This document shows, in pieces, positions 1-12,335 of a DNA stretch of 64,000 nucleotides. The DNA is from Cricetomys ansorgei (taxonomy: Eukaryota > Chordata > Mammalia > Rodentia > Nesomyidae): contig JAMJFZ010001133.1 of NCBI GenBank assembly GCA_026225945.1, positions 5,538,501 through 5,602,500 of the forward strand, given 5' to 3'. The notes beneath the pieces are model-generated. The model was given only the letters and a program-made list of their open reading frames with translations. It was not told the origin of the DNA and ran no database searches. Position 1 is the stretch's first letter. Every line of letters starts with the position of its first letter. The position numbers and the translations under genes are program-made.

Positions 1-1280
1 TGACTTCAGGGTACAATAGCATCTATGGTTTCCCCCAGAGCAGCTCCTCCTATATTCCTTCCTTGTTTCCTGTGCTGTTTGCAGAGATGCTGTGGATGCA
101 GCTGCGTGGAGAGGCTCAGTTGACAAAAGATGGAGGCAAGCAAACAAACACGTGACTGAACTTGGAAGCTGAATCTCAACTTGAGCATGCAGATAAGACT
201 ACGCCCTAGCCTACAGCGTGACCGCAAAAATCTTCTGAGAGACTTCAGACAGTGGCACAAACTGAGCTGCAGTAATTCCAAACCACACAAACTGTGAGAT
301 AAATATGGAAAGATTGTGCTGCTCTCTTCTTGGGAGTCTTGTTTAGCAACAATAGATAGCTAATACAGTAGATAAGAGAGAAACTCATTGTCTGTCAAAG
401 TAATATGAGCATTGACTTTTCCAACGTGACGTGGCTGTTTTTCCAAACAACGTATATAATGTGCATTTGCTGTTTCTTTGCTTTGCTCCTCAATTTCCAC
501 ATCTACTTTAGCCCTCATCCCTTCACACACACGCACAACACACACACAAAATCCCCACCATTTTCTGGATTAATATATTGGCTTAAAAAATAAAATGTTC
601 TCATCAAGTGAAATATGCATCAACTTTGGTGACTTTCAGTTGTGGGAATTACTTCTAATTTTCTTCTTTGAAAGCCTTTGCTTTTTCATAGAGCCCTCTG
701 TAGGACACATAGCCTTTTATATGCAGATTGGTATAATTACACTTTGAAATATCTTTGAATTCCCTGTAGCTTAAACTGAGAACATGAAAGGCCAAATGTT
801 GTATCGAACTGAAGGATATAAGAGCGCGTGTACATCAATCCAAAATGAGATAGAGAAATGAACTGTGCTGCACAACACTGCCTGTTTCTGACAGATTATT
901 GAAGAATCTTTAACTGCAGAGACTGCCTTTCCTAGCAGGATTCTCCGAATCCATTCATATTTGTTATTCTTTTAGTACCAAAGTGTGAATGCCTGTTAAG
1001 TGAAACAAGAGATCTAGTGTAACAAAAGCTTCACTTCTCCTCCAGAACAATGGCACCTGACCTCCATCATAAAGCAGGGAGTTGAGTGTTATAAGGAAGG
1101 AATTATCTATCCACTCTGTCATGCCAGAGATGATAGACATCACATTTCAGAAAGTCAATAGACAATCCACATGGCAACAGTGAACCTTTTCAGACCCCAG
1201 CAACAAACAAGGGATTCTCTTCCACATGGAAACAAGTTCCCAGGGTCAGTAGAGACACATCCAGAGAATGCAAAAAGCAG
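1..1280. other. Unassigned AT-rich sequence, no gene seen
   Basis: I recognise no gene and no interspersed repeat here. The only structure is a short interrupted CA run at about 525-549. The open frames (up to 94 codons) have low-complexity or Cys/Leu-rich translations with no recognisable domain and are probably chance. Confidence 0.5.
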
Positions 1281-1500
1281 GGGGCTGGAGAAATAGCTTA
1301 GCAATTTAGAGCACTTGAAGGTATTGCAGGGGGCTGGGGTTCAGTTTCCAGTGTCTACACAAAGGCTACAACGTTCAATAATTTCAGGTCCAAGGGACCA
1401 CATACCTGCTTCTAGAATCCCTAGTCACCAGGTACTCATTCAGCACACATACATACATGCAGGCAAAATGCCCATACACAGAAATTTAAATAAAAAATCA
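1281..1500 (+). repeat. B2-type SINE (tRNA-derived)
   Basis: The left end is the B2 head, 'ggggctggagaaatagctta', where the consensus reads GGGGCTGGAGAGATGGCTCA. It continues with a GAGCACTT segment and an internal Pol III B-box-like 'gggttcagtttcc' near 1335. The body follows B2 ('ccaagggaccacatacctgc'), and the right end is A-rich ('aaatttaaataaaaaat'). Full length of about 200 bp is preserved, but many substitutions make it an old copy. I found no clear target duplication. B2 is a non-coding retroposon mobilised by LINE-1 machinery. The 84-codon frame over it is an artefact. Confidence 0.85.
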
Positions 1501-4500
1501 ATTTTAAGAAGAGTATTTAAAGTGCCTTCATTCTTTGTTATCAACAATGGGAAAGTAAAATATGCTTAGTGTGTCTGTGTAAAGTCAAAACTTCCCACCA
1601 ACACTTAACTTATTAAGAACAGATTCTATGAAACTAACTTTATTTTAAAAGCATGTGCTATTAACTTTTAATAATCTGTAATTATCCTGACTTCTTTTAG
1701 TTAAGTAGATTTCATAATTAGTCTTCTTTCTTTTTTTATGCAAAGGGCATGCCTTCTCATAAAGTAATATTCCGCATAAATGAATGAAAAAATCCATCTC
1801 GACTAGTTAACAAACGAAATGTTTTAAAATTTAAGGAAAAATGCTGTAAATTCTGGTGTCTCCAGAATGCAGAGATACTAAGTAACTACAATTTAATTCA
1901 AAGATAGATGCTAAACGTTTTGAATAAAAAATTATTTAGAATCCAATGCCAATTCACAGAGAACTGGGGAGGCAACTGATTGTAATAGAGGTGCATTCAT
2001 TCTAGGCTAAAGAGTTTTCCCATTTTTTGGCATCTTGCAAAACTTGCCACTTAATTAGTGTTCAAAATATGCATTGAAGGAAATGATGATAATCCAAGTA
2101 GTATTTAAGGAAAACACGATTGTCAATTTGTTCTGAAATTGTCATTTTAAAAACACAACAATCTAAAATGGCTTCTTTTTTTCTGGGACAAATGACAAGA
2201 ATCCAAAATCCAAATGCTTCAGATATACACTAACAAATTAATGCATACAAAGATTAGAAGCATCCTTAGTAACTAAGTGAACAAATAGGAATTAGACAAC
2301 CTAGAATCATTACCTGTCCTGCTTGAAAAACATACATCCTTCCTAAAGTTTCATGGTTAATTCAGAGACTCAGGTCAGTTTTCACATCTAAATTTGATCA
2401 TATACAGAATTCCTTGAGGAGTGATATTACACAAAACAATCTCTATTATTTAGGTGGAGAATCATTTTATGTTCTGTAACTGGACCCTCCCATGAATTCA
2501 TTTAGGATCCTTGCTGAGTAGGCATTCTGGGTAGAAATAATGACATAAAACAAAGCTTAAAAATGACCTACAAGCCTCCTAATAAGCCAATAAAATGTTA
2601 CAGTTATGATCTGATGAAGAATCATCACTTCTAATTCTTCTGATAAGTGTTATCATTGATGCTATCTTGTTAAAATATGAGAAAAACCCTAATCTTTATC
2701 ATGGGTTTTTATGTTTTTTGTTTTTTTTTAATGGATTTTACCTTTTTTTTTTAAATCTGCCCCTATCCTGTCCCAGTCTTTTAGCAGCCAAAGACTTATT
2801 TTTAGAATAAACATATAAAGTCCTCCAATGATTTCTGTTGTATACTTATTCCTTTCTTTATCAAAATTCTTTTAAGTACCTAGTATACATTCTTACCAGT
2901 TGAATTAGATTGTCCCATTATTATTTTCAACCACACCCCACTCCCAACTTGGTGATCCTACACAGCCAAGCAGCCACTAAGCTTCTGAGTGAGGATGATC
3001 CGCCTGCTATTATGAAGAAAGAAAAGATTTGATTACCTCTTCAGAGTCCCTGTTCTTGGCAGCAGAATGCGGGTTACTGACCCGTCTTGGTCTTCACCCA
3101 CAATACAGTTCCACAAACTATCCACAGAAGAGGACGGACCATTGAGGGAAAATTAAGAGAGATTAAGAGAAATGAACACAGTAGTTCATTTTTCTAGTGG
3201 GAAAATATATGACGTGTTTATAGTGCTTTTAAGATGCACATAGAACACGGCTTATGCATGATAGTTTATTTTAATAATAATAAAAATTAAAGAAATTAAA
3301 ACTTAGAAAAATTAAGAATTAGAGAAAGCAAAATAAAAAAAATTACAAGGCTTCCCTCTCTCACACTGACTTTACTCCAGCTCAAATAGTAAAAAATTTC
3401 ACTTTCTTATCTGCAGGTGTCAAAACATACATCAAAAGGGGAACCAATGCAAGAGTGTTCATCCCTTCCCAGCTGCAGGCCTCTAATCTTCAAGGTTAAT
3501 TTTAGTGAGTAGTCTTAACATAATAGTTTAACTAATGAATAGCTGATCTGCAGTCTGTACATTTACTGTTAAAGGAAGCAGACACTCAAGGGTGAATTTT
3601 CTATTTGTTTATTCAAGCTTGCTGACCTACTGTTTAGACTTTTTATTTTTGATCTCAACTATGACTCTGTTTCCACAGGAAGGTCAGTTTAACCAAGAAA
3701 CAGTTTTTATGACATGTCTATTGAAAGCATGAATAGTTCTTACATGCCAAAAACTTGAAGGTTAGTTTACATTTACTTAGAACTGAGATGGCTGTGTCCC
3801 TCTCCCAGCCAGTCCAGGAATTGATTTGAGTTTTAACTATTAGACCAAGTAGACAATATTATTGATAAGATGCTTTACCATACAGTAAACATGAGAAAGG
3901 GATAAAGCAGTTAAGGAATTCCAATACCTGCAAGGGGCTAGGAACTTTGTCAAACTGGCACATCCATTGCTTGGATTATTGGGTCCCAACAGTTCCTCTA
4001 TCTTATAGCACAAACCAGGCTAAGCAAGCCAGAATGTCTTTAAAACAAACTAAAAGTAGTTATAAGGTTATTGAGAAAGCTAGTGCTTACTTACTGAGTG
4101 GTCCATCTAGGACAACAGTGTGCTCTTTTTCACATCACTTACATGAAAGGAATCTCATTATGTTATTTTCACACATCAACAAGACAAGCTAAGATACATA
4201 AACTTATTTCTTACTGATAAGGCTAGTGAACATTGAAACTTGGAAGTGACCTATAAACTGTGTGTACCAGTTGTTATTCTTTCAGTTTCAAGAAGATGAT
4301 AGAATGGAGAACTTCACCAAGTAATGTTGCATTGGGATGTTACAAATTATTTATTTTGAATATTAAGGAGAAACTATTTCATGGGAATAAATCTTTCCTC
4401 CTTAATAATTGTAAAGGTGTGTGATTTACTCAGAATGGAATATTGGGAGTCAAAGGGTAAGATTAAATTGTAATCCATTATTTATTCTATAATTATATAT

Positions 4501-5694
4501 TCTTCTTTATTGAGTACCTTTGTCATAGTAAGTAGGAATTGATGGCAAAAGTGTAGGAATCTAATAAAACTATAGAAAGATGTTTAGCTAATGTTTGCAG
4601 CTAATATTATATAATATTATAGTCAGTGCGTAGCTTTTTTCTTTTTTCTGAATTAAAACAATCTTTCCTGGAAGGGATATGGTGACCCATAATGACTCAG
4701 GAACTTCGTGAATCTTACAAGGATCAAAAAGCTCAGAAAGTGACAAGGTTCACAAGATTACTACTAAAGGTTATGAATGCATCAAGCAATTGCTAGGGAG
4801 AAGAGGCCTCTTAAAGGATCTGCCTGCAAACTAGGTAGGAAGTTCCAGAGATACAGCTTCCTTGTTCACCTATCTTGGTGACTTCATACACAGCCTTGGA
4901 ATCATCCATGTTCTTGAAAGTAACACTAATAAATACATTGGCTTACTAGACTATACTAGATTGGAAGATAAATTTTGGGCAATCTTCAGTGCCCTATACA
5001 GAATGAACAGATATTTATTCCTGTCCCCTCAGGAAAAGTGCATAGTAAAATACATGGGAATAAGGTTAGAATTGAAGATCTCCTTGTTTAAACCTCACAA
5101 CATATGTTAATAACTAACGTAGAGTTAGAGGGAGGTAAGGGAAAAATGTGGGAAATTTCATTTTCACAAGGATGTTGTGTTGTATTAGTTTCTGAGAGAT
5201 TTACAGTTCTTTATCACATTAATGGTCTCTTGGGATTCTTTCAATAAAAAAACAAACAAAAAACATTCTTGTTTAACAGTATTTTAGCTTCACATTCCAA
5301 ACCACTGACCATGGAAATATTGTTGTACAAAATTAGCATCCCAAAATAAGAGTTATGAAGTACATATTTTGGGAAATGTTGATTTACCATTCCATTTTGA
5401 AAATGAAAATTGGGCCCTGAGGAATGTGGCTTGAAGTTGTGTAACAAAATAGTATCTGAAGTTCAAGAAGGCAGCAAATTTTATGCATCTGTCAGACCTA
5501 GAATGAGGAATTTGTATATGGCTTTGGTTAAGATCTTTATTCCAACTATTTTTTAATTGAAAACAATTTGCTATACAATATATTTTAACCATTTTTCCTT
5601 CCCTCAAATATTCCAAGATCCCCTACTTCCCTATTCCCTCAATTTAATGTTCTTTTTGTCTATGTCATGATAACTTTGTAAAATAGCAAATTGT
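1501..5694. other. Unassigned AT-rich sequence, no gene seen
   Basis: This long stretch has no recognised interspersed repeat. There are short T-rich runs near 2706-2752 and an AT-rich 'taatattatataatattata' patch near 4603-4622. Open frames stay below about 90 codons and none resembles a known protein. Ancient repeats too diverged to recognise by eye may be present. Confidence 0.45.
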
Positions 5695-6111
5695 GGGGCT
5701 GAGCACTTGGCTCAGTGAATAAAGTGCTTGCTGTGCAAGAGTGAGGATCGGAGTTCCAATCTCCAGAATCCCTATCAAAAGTTGGATAGGTAGTAATCCT
5801 AACTTCTGAATTCAATGATTGCCTCATTAAGTGAAGTGGAGACTATCAAAAAGGGACACCCAAGCCAGGCATCCTGGTACATGCTTTTAATACCAGCACC
5901 TGGAGTTAGAGGTAAGTAGATTTATGTGAGTTTGAGGCCAGCTTTGTCTACAAAGTAAGTTCCAGGACAGCCAGTGCTATTTAGAAAGACACTGTCTCAA
6001 AAATAATCAAATAGAAAAATAAGCAAACAGAGTACCCAAGGTCAACTTCAGGCTTCTATATGCTTGTTCACATGGACTTGTTTGTCTACCAGTTCACAGT
6101 TGGACATACAG
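5695..6111 (+). repeat. tRNA-derived SINE (B2/B3/B4 group), split by a B1
   Basis: The left part (5695-5863) starts 'ggggctgagcacttggctca' and has a tRNA-like head with a B-box-like 'ggagttccaatct'. The right part (6040-6111) carries the 'ggtcaacttcaggcttctat' tail segment seen in rodent SINEs that end in CA-rich DNA. The two parts belong together: the element reads across the junction as 'gacacccaa' then 'ggtcaac' once the intervening B1 is removed. It is followed directly by a CA microsatellite. Subfamily is uncertain. Confidence 0.7.
5864..6030 (+). repeat. B1 SINE inserted into the older SINE
   Basis: It starts 'gccaggcatcctggtacatg' and contains 'cttttaataccagcacctgg', 'gtttgaggccagctttgtct' and 'gttccaggacagccagtgct', all landmarks of the 7SL-derived B1 in order. 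It ends 'ctgtctcaaaaataatc' with an A-rich tail. It is flanked by similar 9-bp sequences, 'gacacccaa' (5855-5863) and 'agtacccaa' (6031-6039). These look like a decayed target-site duplication, with the last six bases identical. It is therefore younger than the SINE it sits in. Confidence 0.85.
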
Positions 6112-6162
6112 ACACACACACATACACACACACACACATACACACACACAACACACACACAG
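6112..6162. repeat. (CA)n microsatellite
   Basis: A mostly alternating CA tract is interrupted by TA and AA steps. It abuts the 3' end of the preceding SINE, a common origin for such microsatellites. Confidence 0.9.
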
Positions 6163-7002
6163 CAAACATATACATACATATATCTAAAAGTAAATAATTA
6201 GGCTCTGGTTTTCTTTTTTCTCTCTGTCTCTATTTCATTCTTTCTTCCTTTCTTCCTTTAATAACTAATACTTGAATTCTCCTCATTGGATTATTCACTG
6301 ACACAATTCATGGTTACTACATATACAATTTATACTGTCTTTGACATACTGTAAACAGATGATGTAACTGATTTTTTCTGAAATATGTTAAATATGCTTA
6401 GAAAAATTATACAAGAAGTGAAAATAGCCATCACAAGGGGTTTATCAGTTCTCTGTTTTCCCTGAGATTTGGAAACAAAGCTTTAGTGTGTTTTTGTTGT
6501 TGCTAGCAAGGAAGAGATAACCTCCCTGAGGCAACCCCTTACAAAATACAAATATTGGGTCAGCATAAAAGGCAGACCAGCTCTGCTTTATGAGAAATAG
6601 TTTCAATAAATGACAAGGATTTGAAATCCAACATGTGAGTTCAAATCATGTGTCATCCACTGCTGTGTTCAGTGTCAACTTACTTTAATCTAGAATCAAT
6701 GGAAAAAGAGAAACAATTATTCCTCACAGTTTGTGAGCATCCTATGTGATTGTCTTGACTGTTAATTGACCCAACATATTATGGTCAGCACCATTTCCTT
6801 ACAGGGATCCTAAACTATAATAATATAGGCGAAAACTAGATACGAGAACAAAGCAGGTAGCTAGGTCAATTATTTTTCCTCTTTGTTCTTGAGTGTGAGG
6901 TAATATAATGAGCAACTTTAGCATATGCCTTGACTTCCCCAAAATCATGGAAAGTAACCTGGAATTGTAAGATGAATGAAATAAACTCTTTTCTTCCCTA
7001 CG
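6163..7002. other. Unassigned sequence, no gene seen
   Basis: It contains a pyrimidine-rich patch near 6210-6260 and otherwise AT-rich DNA. I recognise no repeat family and no coding potential. Confidence 0.45.
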
Positions 7003-7034
<32 letters not shown>

Positions 7035-7039
7035 TTTTT
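7003..7039. repeat. (TA)n-(T)n compound microsatellite
   Basis: An alternating TA tract (about 7003-7026) runs directly into a T run (7026-7039). It lies just upstream of LTR-like family copy A. Confidence 0.9.
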
Positions 7040-7044
7040 GGTCA

Positions 7045-7927
7045 TGATATATAGAGGAACATTTAATCCTATAATTCAGCAGTATGGCTGCACATTCAGA
7101 GGCCTGTGTAATCCAGATGGAATGCAGAAAGAATTTTAGTGAGGCTAATCTGGTCTTCTGTTTGTGCTAATGCTAGTTGAAAGGGATTTCTATGGTTAAG
7201 GCAATTTAGTACATACCTTTAATCCCAACTCAGAATGAAGTGGTAGGTCACACTTTGAATCCCAACTCTCAGAATATAAAAGGAGGCTCTCTGTTCACAG
7301 GAAGGCTGTTCAGACAGAAATCTTAGGAGAAGCAGAGACAAGAAAGAAAAGCAATGTAGAAGCAAAGCTGGAAGCTGAAAGGGGAAGCAGAAGGAGAATC
7401 AATGTAGAAACAGAGGTGGAAGCACACAAGAAGCAGAAAGAAGTAGAGGGAGAAGTCAGTTTAGACAGACAGTTCAGATGGAGAGAGAAGAGAGTTCAGA
7501 CATAATTTCAATAGGAGCAGTTTAGACTGAGAGTTCAGACAGAGAAAGAAATGAACAAGGAGAAACAAAGAAGAACAGAGCCTGTTCAGAATAAGCAGAG
7601 TGTCGGAAGCAGACAGTTTATAGTTTGGAGTTCACAATACAGATCAGAATGAACAGAAATAGTTCAGAAGATAGCTAGGCATAGTGAACCCAGTCAGCAA
7701 CAGTCTAAGAGGTTGAAACATTCTAAGTTTGAAGATTAGAATGTACATAGGCTGAAGCCTTGTAGTTCTAGACTTAAGTCTAGAAGTTGAAACTCTCCTT
7801 GACTGAAAATTGAATTAACAAAGTTCATGCCTTGAACCCATGAGAAGCATAATGAAATAAATCAACACACATCCACATCTACTTTTACAATGATACTTTA
7901 TCAAAACAACAGAAATGAAACTAGGAC
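7045..7927 (+). mobile_element. LTR-like family, copy A (probable solo LTR)
   Basis: This is one of six related copies in the window (others at 12.47, 31.66, 32.60, 45.97 and 58.33 kb). It starts near a TG at 7045 and ends near 'actaggaca' at 7927, giving about 880 bp. Landmarks shared with copy D are 'cattcagaggcctgtgtaat', 'cttctgtttgtgctaatgct', 'gaaagggatttctatggtta', a TATA-like 'atataaaagg' at about 7276-7285, and a long purine-rich stretch of repeated GTTCAGA and GAAGCAGA words. The TG...CA-like ends, the TATA-like box and the absence of coding sequence suggest a solo LTR. It recalls rodent ERVK LTRs of the BGLII/RMER kind, but the name is unverified. I saw no clear target duplication. 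Confidence 0.6.
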
Positions 7928-8559
7928 ACTAGCTCACAAATTATCAGTGTATCAACCATTACACTGAAGGCACTTCTGGAGGACTGTGTAGGTCTCTCTC
8001 TACATTGTAACTTAGTAAGTAGTTAAAAATATATGTTTAGTGATCATCACCATACCCAGAAATTACTTGTGTCTATGAGCCAACTATCATAATAATTTCT
8101 ATAGGTTAATGATTTCAGTCATTTCTATTTATTTCGTATTTGAAATCACTTTGTATAGTAATAAAAATCCTAGCCATGTGTACTATTGAATCTGTCTGAA
8201 TGGGTTAACAGTAAGTGGCTAAAGAAAGAATGCAAACTGACAACAATTTTACAGGAAATTAAAGTATCTTGAAATCCTAATTTAAATACACAGTTATACT
8301 CCTTTTTTTCAGAAAAAGGAGTGTGTTGAAATAGAAATTGGTAACATGTTTGTGACATAATGCCTATAGAAATGATAAACAAAATAAAGTTCCATCTTAC
8401 AAATTGTCATTTGGTAAAAAGAGAAGAAAGAAATATTTGTGAATTGATGACTGTCACCAGTCACTAATAATGATTTTAACAATAATTTGTAAAGCTTCTG
8501 TGAAAATAAAATTAAGTTCCCCCAAACCCAATGCCCCATTCTCATCCCTAGCACTATAA
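7928..8559. other. Unassigned sequence between LTR copy A and the LINE-1
   Basis: AT-rich DNA with no recognised repeat. A TATAAAAG-like octamer at about 8556-8563 lies close to the presumed LINE-1 5' region. Whether it belonged to the LINE-1 promoter is unknown. Confidence 0.4.
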
Positions 8560-9201
8560 AAGAACACCAGCTGTAGCCTTCCTTCTCCCCGGCCTGTATC
8601 TCCCTGGATCCCACACATCATATCCTGCCAACCTCTTTCTCCCAACTTGTTTGCTTTGTTCCAGATCACAGCTCCAGTAGGTACCATCTGCTAACCCAAG
8701 GATCACTTCTCCCAGGGCAACAAGTGGGCTGACGGTAGACTCATACCTCTTCTAATGCTCATGAGGTCCAATACCTCCAGTCTCATGCTCAGTTCTGTAG
8801 GAAACCTGATGTGGTCTCCATTTTCTCTCTGTCTCCATCCCCAAAGGATCACAAAGATATTCTCTTTCCACCATCCTTCCCCCAACTCATCACAGTAAAC
8901 CAGCCTCCAATACAACCAGGCATTCCTGGAGAACACACAAGCTGAACAGGCTAGGAAAACAGTCAACACACAGCCATCACACTCCCTGGTAATTTAGAGA
9001 GAAAACAGAAACCAAGGAACAATCCCCAGCCCCCCACCCCCAAACAAAAACAAATGCAGATATCAGTACCTAGACCCATAATCATTCTAAACCCAGATAC
9101 CAGGACCCCAGCATAAGAAGATAATCAAAACAGCCAGGGCAATGTGTCCACTGGAGACCAGCTATCCTACCACAACAGGTTCTGAATATTTCAAAATGGC
9201 T

Positions 9202-9231
9202 GACACACACACACGCACACACACACACACC
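9202..9231. repeat. (CA)n microsatellite inside LINE-1 ORF1
   Basis: An alternating CA run with one CG step interrupts the ORF1 remnant just after 'tttcaaaatggctga'. In related LINE-1 copies the frame continues through this position, so the run is probably an expansion or replacement. Confidence 0.85.
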
Positions 9232-9239
9232 TTAAAGTA

Positions 9240-9930
9240 TTCCTTATGAATATGATAAGTCCTTAAAGAAGAAATAAATAAATTTCACAAAGAAATCTAG
9301 GCAAATACAAAAAGCAGTGTAAAGAAATAAATAATAACTAAATAATAAATAAACTGTACAAGACTTAAAATTAGAAATGGAATCAATATAGAAAACCCAA
9401 ATGAATGAAATTCTGGAAATGAAAAATTTAAGAATTAGAAATGGAACTACTGAGGCAAGCTTCACCAACAGAATGCAAAATATAGAAAAGAGAATCTCAG
9501 GCCTTGGAGCTACAATCGAAGAAATTGGTATGTAGTTCAAAGAAAATGTTAAATCTGTAAAGGTTCTGACACAAACATCTAAGTAATCTGGGACACTATG
9601 AAAAGACAAAAACCTAAGAATAATAGGTACAATGGGTATAGAGGAAGGAGAAAAAACCCAATTCAAAGTCCAAGAAAAAGTTTCCAACAAAATCATAGAA
9701 GAAAAATTTCCAAACCTAAAGAAGGAGATGTCTATACAGGTACAATAAGCATACATAAAACTAAATGGATTGGACCAGAAAAGACAGTCCCCTCATCACA
9801 TAATAAAGAAAGAATATTAAATACTGCAAGAGAAAAGACTAAGTAACATATAAAAGCAAACCCAATAGAATTACTCCTGACTTCTCAATGGACACTCTAA
9901 AAGCTAGAAAGACCTGGGCAGATGTGCCAC
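9240..9930 (+). pseudogene. LINE-1 ORF1 remnant
   Basis: ORF1 encodes the LINE-1 RNA-binding chaperone: coiled coil, RRM-like domain, C-terminal domain. The DNA keeps ORF1 landmarks in order: 'aagtccttaaagaagaaat', then 'gagaatctcaggccttggag' in the coiled-coil region, then 'gggacactatgaaaagac' and 'cctaagaataataggtac' in the central domain. It ends in a stretch coding NKERILNTAREKT at about 9802-9840, matching the conserved 'kdRILkaaREK' region. Several frameshifts and stops break it. The 170-codon frame on the opposite strand (9244-9756) is only an antisense shadow. Confidence 0.8.
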
Positions 9931-10261
9931 AGACTCTAAGAGACCACAGATGCTAGCCAATACTATTATTCCTAGCAAAATTTTCAAACACCATAGATAG
10001 AGAAAATAAAATATTCCATGATAAAGTGAAATTTAAACAACATGTGTCTACATATCTGGCCCTACAGTGCTGGAAAAAAATTCCAACCTAAAGATGTAAA
10101 CTACAGCCAGAGGAAATAATTTTAGGCCACCAAAATCGAAAGAAGGGAAGCACAAACACAGACACACTAACACCACCACAACCACCTCTAACAACAACAA
10201 GAACAAGAAAATAACACAACAAAATAACAGAAATTACTGATCATTGGTCATTGATATTTCT

Positions 10262-10589
10262 CAATATCAATGTCCTCAATTCCCCCAAAATGACATAACC
10301 CAATAGAATGGATGAGAAAACAGGATCCATTCTTCTGCTGCATACAATTAGCACACCTCAATATCAAGGATAAATTATACCTCAGGGTAAAGGACTGGAA
10401 TAAGATATTACAAGCAAATGGGCCTAAAGATCAAGCTGGTATAGCCATTTTAATAGCTAACAAAATAGACTTCAAACCAAAATTAATCAAAAGAGATAGG
10501 GAAGGATAGTTCATTGAAGGATGATATTTCCATTTTTAATGTCAATGTCCTAAGCACAAGGCCAGCCATGTTTGTAAAAGAAATACCAC
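10262..10589 (+). pseudogene. LINE-1 ORF2 endonuclease-domain remnant
   Basis: Frame 10312-10509 translates to a clear APE-type LINE-1 endonuclease segment ('DPFFCCIQLAHLNIKDK', then 'LRVKDWNKILQANGPK', then 'AGIAILIANKIDFKPK'). Active rodent LINE-1 has the metal-binding Glu in the ETHL motif after CCIQ. Here that motif reads LAHL, so the catalytic residue is gone. The frame stops at 10507-10509 and the homology ends at about 10589, where the LTR remnant begins. The reverse transcriptase part resumes at 13.22 kb. Confidence 0.85.
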
Positions 10590-11732
10590 TGTAGTTGTAA
10601 GCTGCTGTGGGAGCTCAGCCAGGATGACAAGGAGGAACCCTCATAGGTGGAATCCCTGCTAGACCTCTGCTGAGGGAACTATCATCATGGTAAGCACTGT
10701 ACTCAACAGTGGAACCCGGAACACCTGAACTCAGGTGATTTTATTCATTCAGAACTCCTCAGGTGCAGATCATAAGCAATCAAACATTCCCCACAGAAAT
10801 CCAGCACCTGCAGACAATACAAAATGCCAAGGCCTTTGCATTCCTTTTTCCAATACTTGGAATTGGAATTTTTCCAATTTCCAAAAACAATTATTTTAAA
10901 CACAACTAAAAATATACTTTGACAACTTTTTCCCTTTTCTGTATAAAAAAAATTGCTTTACCTTTACAACACAATTTAACACTATACCAGCAAAATCATT
11001 TACAAGAGGAACAATCATGAGGCTTCTAATGCACAGGACCAAATGATACCAAACATCTATCAAATTTTTACAATGTCCTTGGACTTCAGAACAACATTAT
11101 CAATGTCCAATTATCTGGAATTCACTCACGGTCTTCTGGGCTCCTCCAAAGGCCTTGGATCATTTTTCTGACTCTGCCCTCTGCAATACACACAGTTTGT
11201 CTTCCAGACTCTGGCTGGCTCCATTCCACTGCTGTTGCTGTTCTTGGTGATCATCCCATGGTGCTGGCATCTTCAGAAGGCTACTGGGGTCCCTTGCTGC
11301 AACTGAGCTGCACTTTCACCATTAGCCTCTTCTGGGCTCTTTTCATTGTGCCAAGCCTCAACTTCTCTGCATGAGCATTTCAATCTGGGCCTTCAACTGC
11401 TACTTTGGCAGTTGCTACTAATGGCTTCCCTAACCTCTTACAGTGCCAAGCCTCAGTTGCTCTCCATGACCTTCATGCCTTCAAAACCAGCACCACCTGG
11501 GTAACACTTACAGTACCAAGTTCAGCTGCCAGCAGGAGTTACATACTCAGCCAGTTCTGGAAAACAGGTTCTGTGTGTTGAACCAGAGAAAACAGTTTCC
11601 AGGTTTTAAGACAGAGTATGGTTTGCTGGAAAAATAACTGGTCACTGTCTGCAGTAAGGGTTCTCTCATGAATGGAGTTCTCACCACCATCACATGTGTC
11701 TTATCAGGACCTCTTATAAACAGATTTGCAGA

Positions 11733-11757
11733 AAACAAACAAACAAACAAACAAAAA
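11733..11757. repeat. (CAAA)n microsatellite
   Basis: AAAC/CAAA units are repeated about five times, ending in an A run. It lies inside the antisense retroviral remnant. Confidence 0.85.
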
Positions 11758-12317
11758 AACGTTTAGTTTAACTAAGCAGCCTTTTAGTTCTAAGCTGTGG
11801 CTTCCACAACAGTAGGTATTCCTGGGCCCATGGGAAGAATATCTGGCCAAATATTCTGGTGGTCTTTTTCTCCGTTGCTACAGGTAAACACACAAACCCT
11901 TCCATAGATCTCAAACACAACATCTTGAGCTTCACACACATATAAGGAGCTACCAGAAAATTCAGTTTGTTAAACAGCATGCTACCTCCTGCGGCAGGAG
12001 GGAGCTTCAGCTCCCTGATCAGGAAAAGCAGTAAGAGCTCCCAGCTGAATTCTTTATCTCTAAGGGCCTCCATTGTGTGGCTCTCACCTAGGAGCTTTTT
12101 TCCTCATTTATTTATTAATTTCAAAGCCTTTTCTCTTCATAGAGACTTATTTCTTTCTCTCTCTGCTTTCCCTTCAGGAACCTTCTACTCATTATCTTTA
12201 CAAATATGTAGTCTCTGTCCTCTAGGAGCTACCCTGAGCATATGTTACCAGACTCTTTGAGGTCTGAAGTTTTTCTCTTCTTCTTTGTTTCCATATTGGG
12301 CTGGCATGATGTCAGTG

Positions 12318-12335
12318 CCCCACATTGGTACACCA
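12318..12335 (-). promoter_or_regulatory. Primer-binding-site-like motif (tRNA-Lys type)
   Basis: On the minus strand this reads 'tggtgtaccaatgtgggg'. The known site complementary to tRNA-Lys(1,2), used by some ERVK elements, is TGGCGCCCAACGTGGGG. The match needs three or four changes and a one-base insertion. Its position, two bases from the putative LTR end, is what makes it credible. Confidence 0.45.

Larger units (their letters stand above)
8560..10589 (+). mobile_element. LINE-1 (Lx-like), segment 1: 5' region, ORF1, start of ORF2
   Basis: From about 9060 the order follows an Lx-type LINE-1: an ORF1 N-terminal region ('agccagggcaatgtgtccac', 'agctatcctaccacaacagg'), the ORF1 coiled-coil and RNA-binding region, the inter-ORF spacer with CA/AAC-rich runs (10140-10220), and the ORF2 endonuclease start at about 10260. 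The sequence upstream to 8560 is probably LINE-1 5' region, but that boundary is a guess. The element stops abruptly at 10589, where an antisense retroviral remnant begins, and resumes at about 13.22 kb at a position roughly 1.1-1.2 kb further into ORF2. It is full of stops and frameshifts and is inactive. Confidence 0.8.

Noticed and set aside
1281..1350. tRNA-gene-like A and B boxes in SINE heads
   Set aside because: These are internal promoters of B2, B3 and ID retroposons. None folds into an intact cloverleaf by eye, and all continue into SINE bodies.
8556..8563. TATAAAAG near the LINE-1 5' side as a host promoter
   Set aside because: There is no downstream exon or open frame. At best it is part of the LINE-1 5' region or chance.
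9244..9756. Longest open frame in the window, 170 codons, minus strand
   Set aside because: It is exactly antisense to the LINE-1 ORF1 remnant, starts and stops at no meaningful signal, and is rich in Phe, Ile and Ser as expected from the complement of A-rich ORF1 DNA.
12060..12300. Pyrimidine-rich tract followed by AG as a possible splice acceptor
   Set aside because: It lies inside the antisense ERVK-like remnant, and no coding exon follows.
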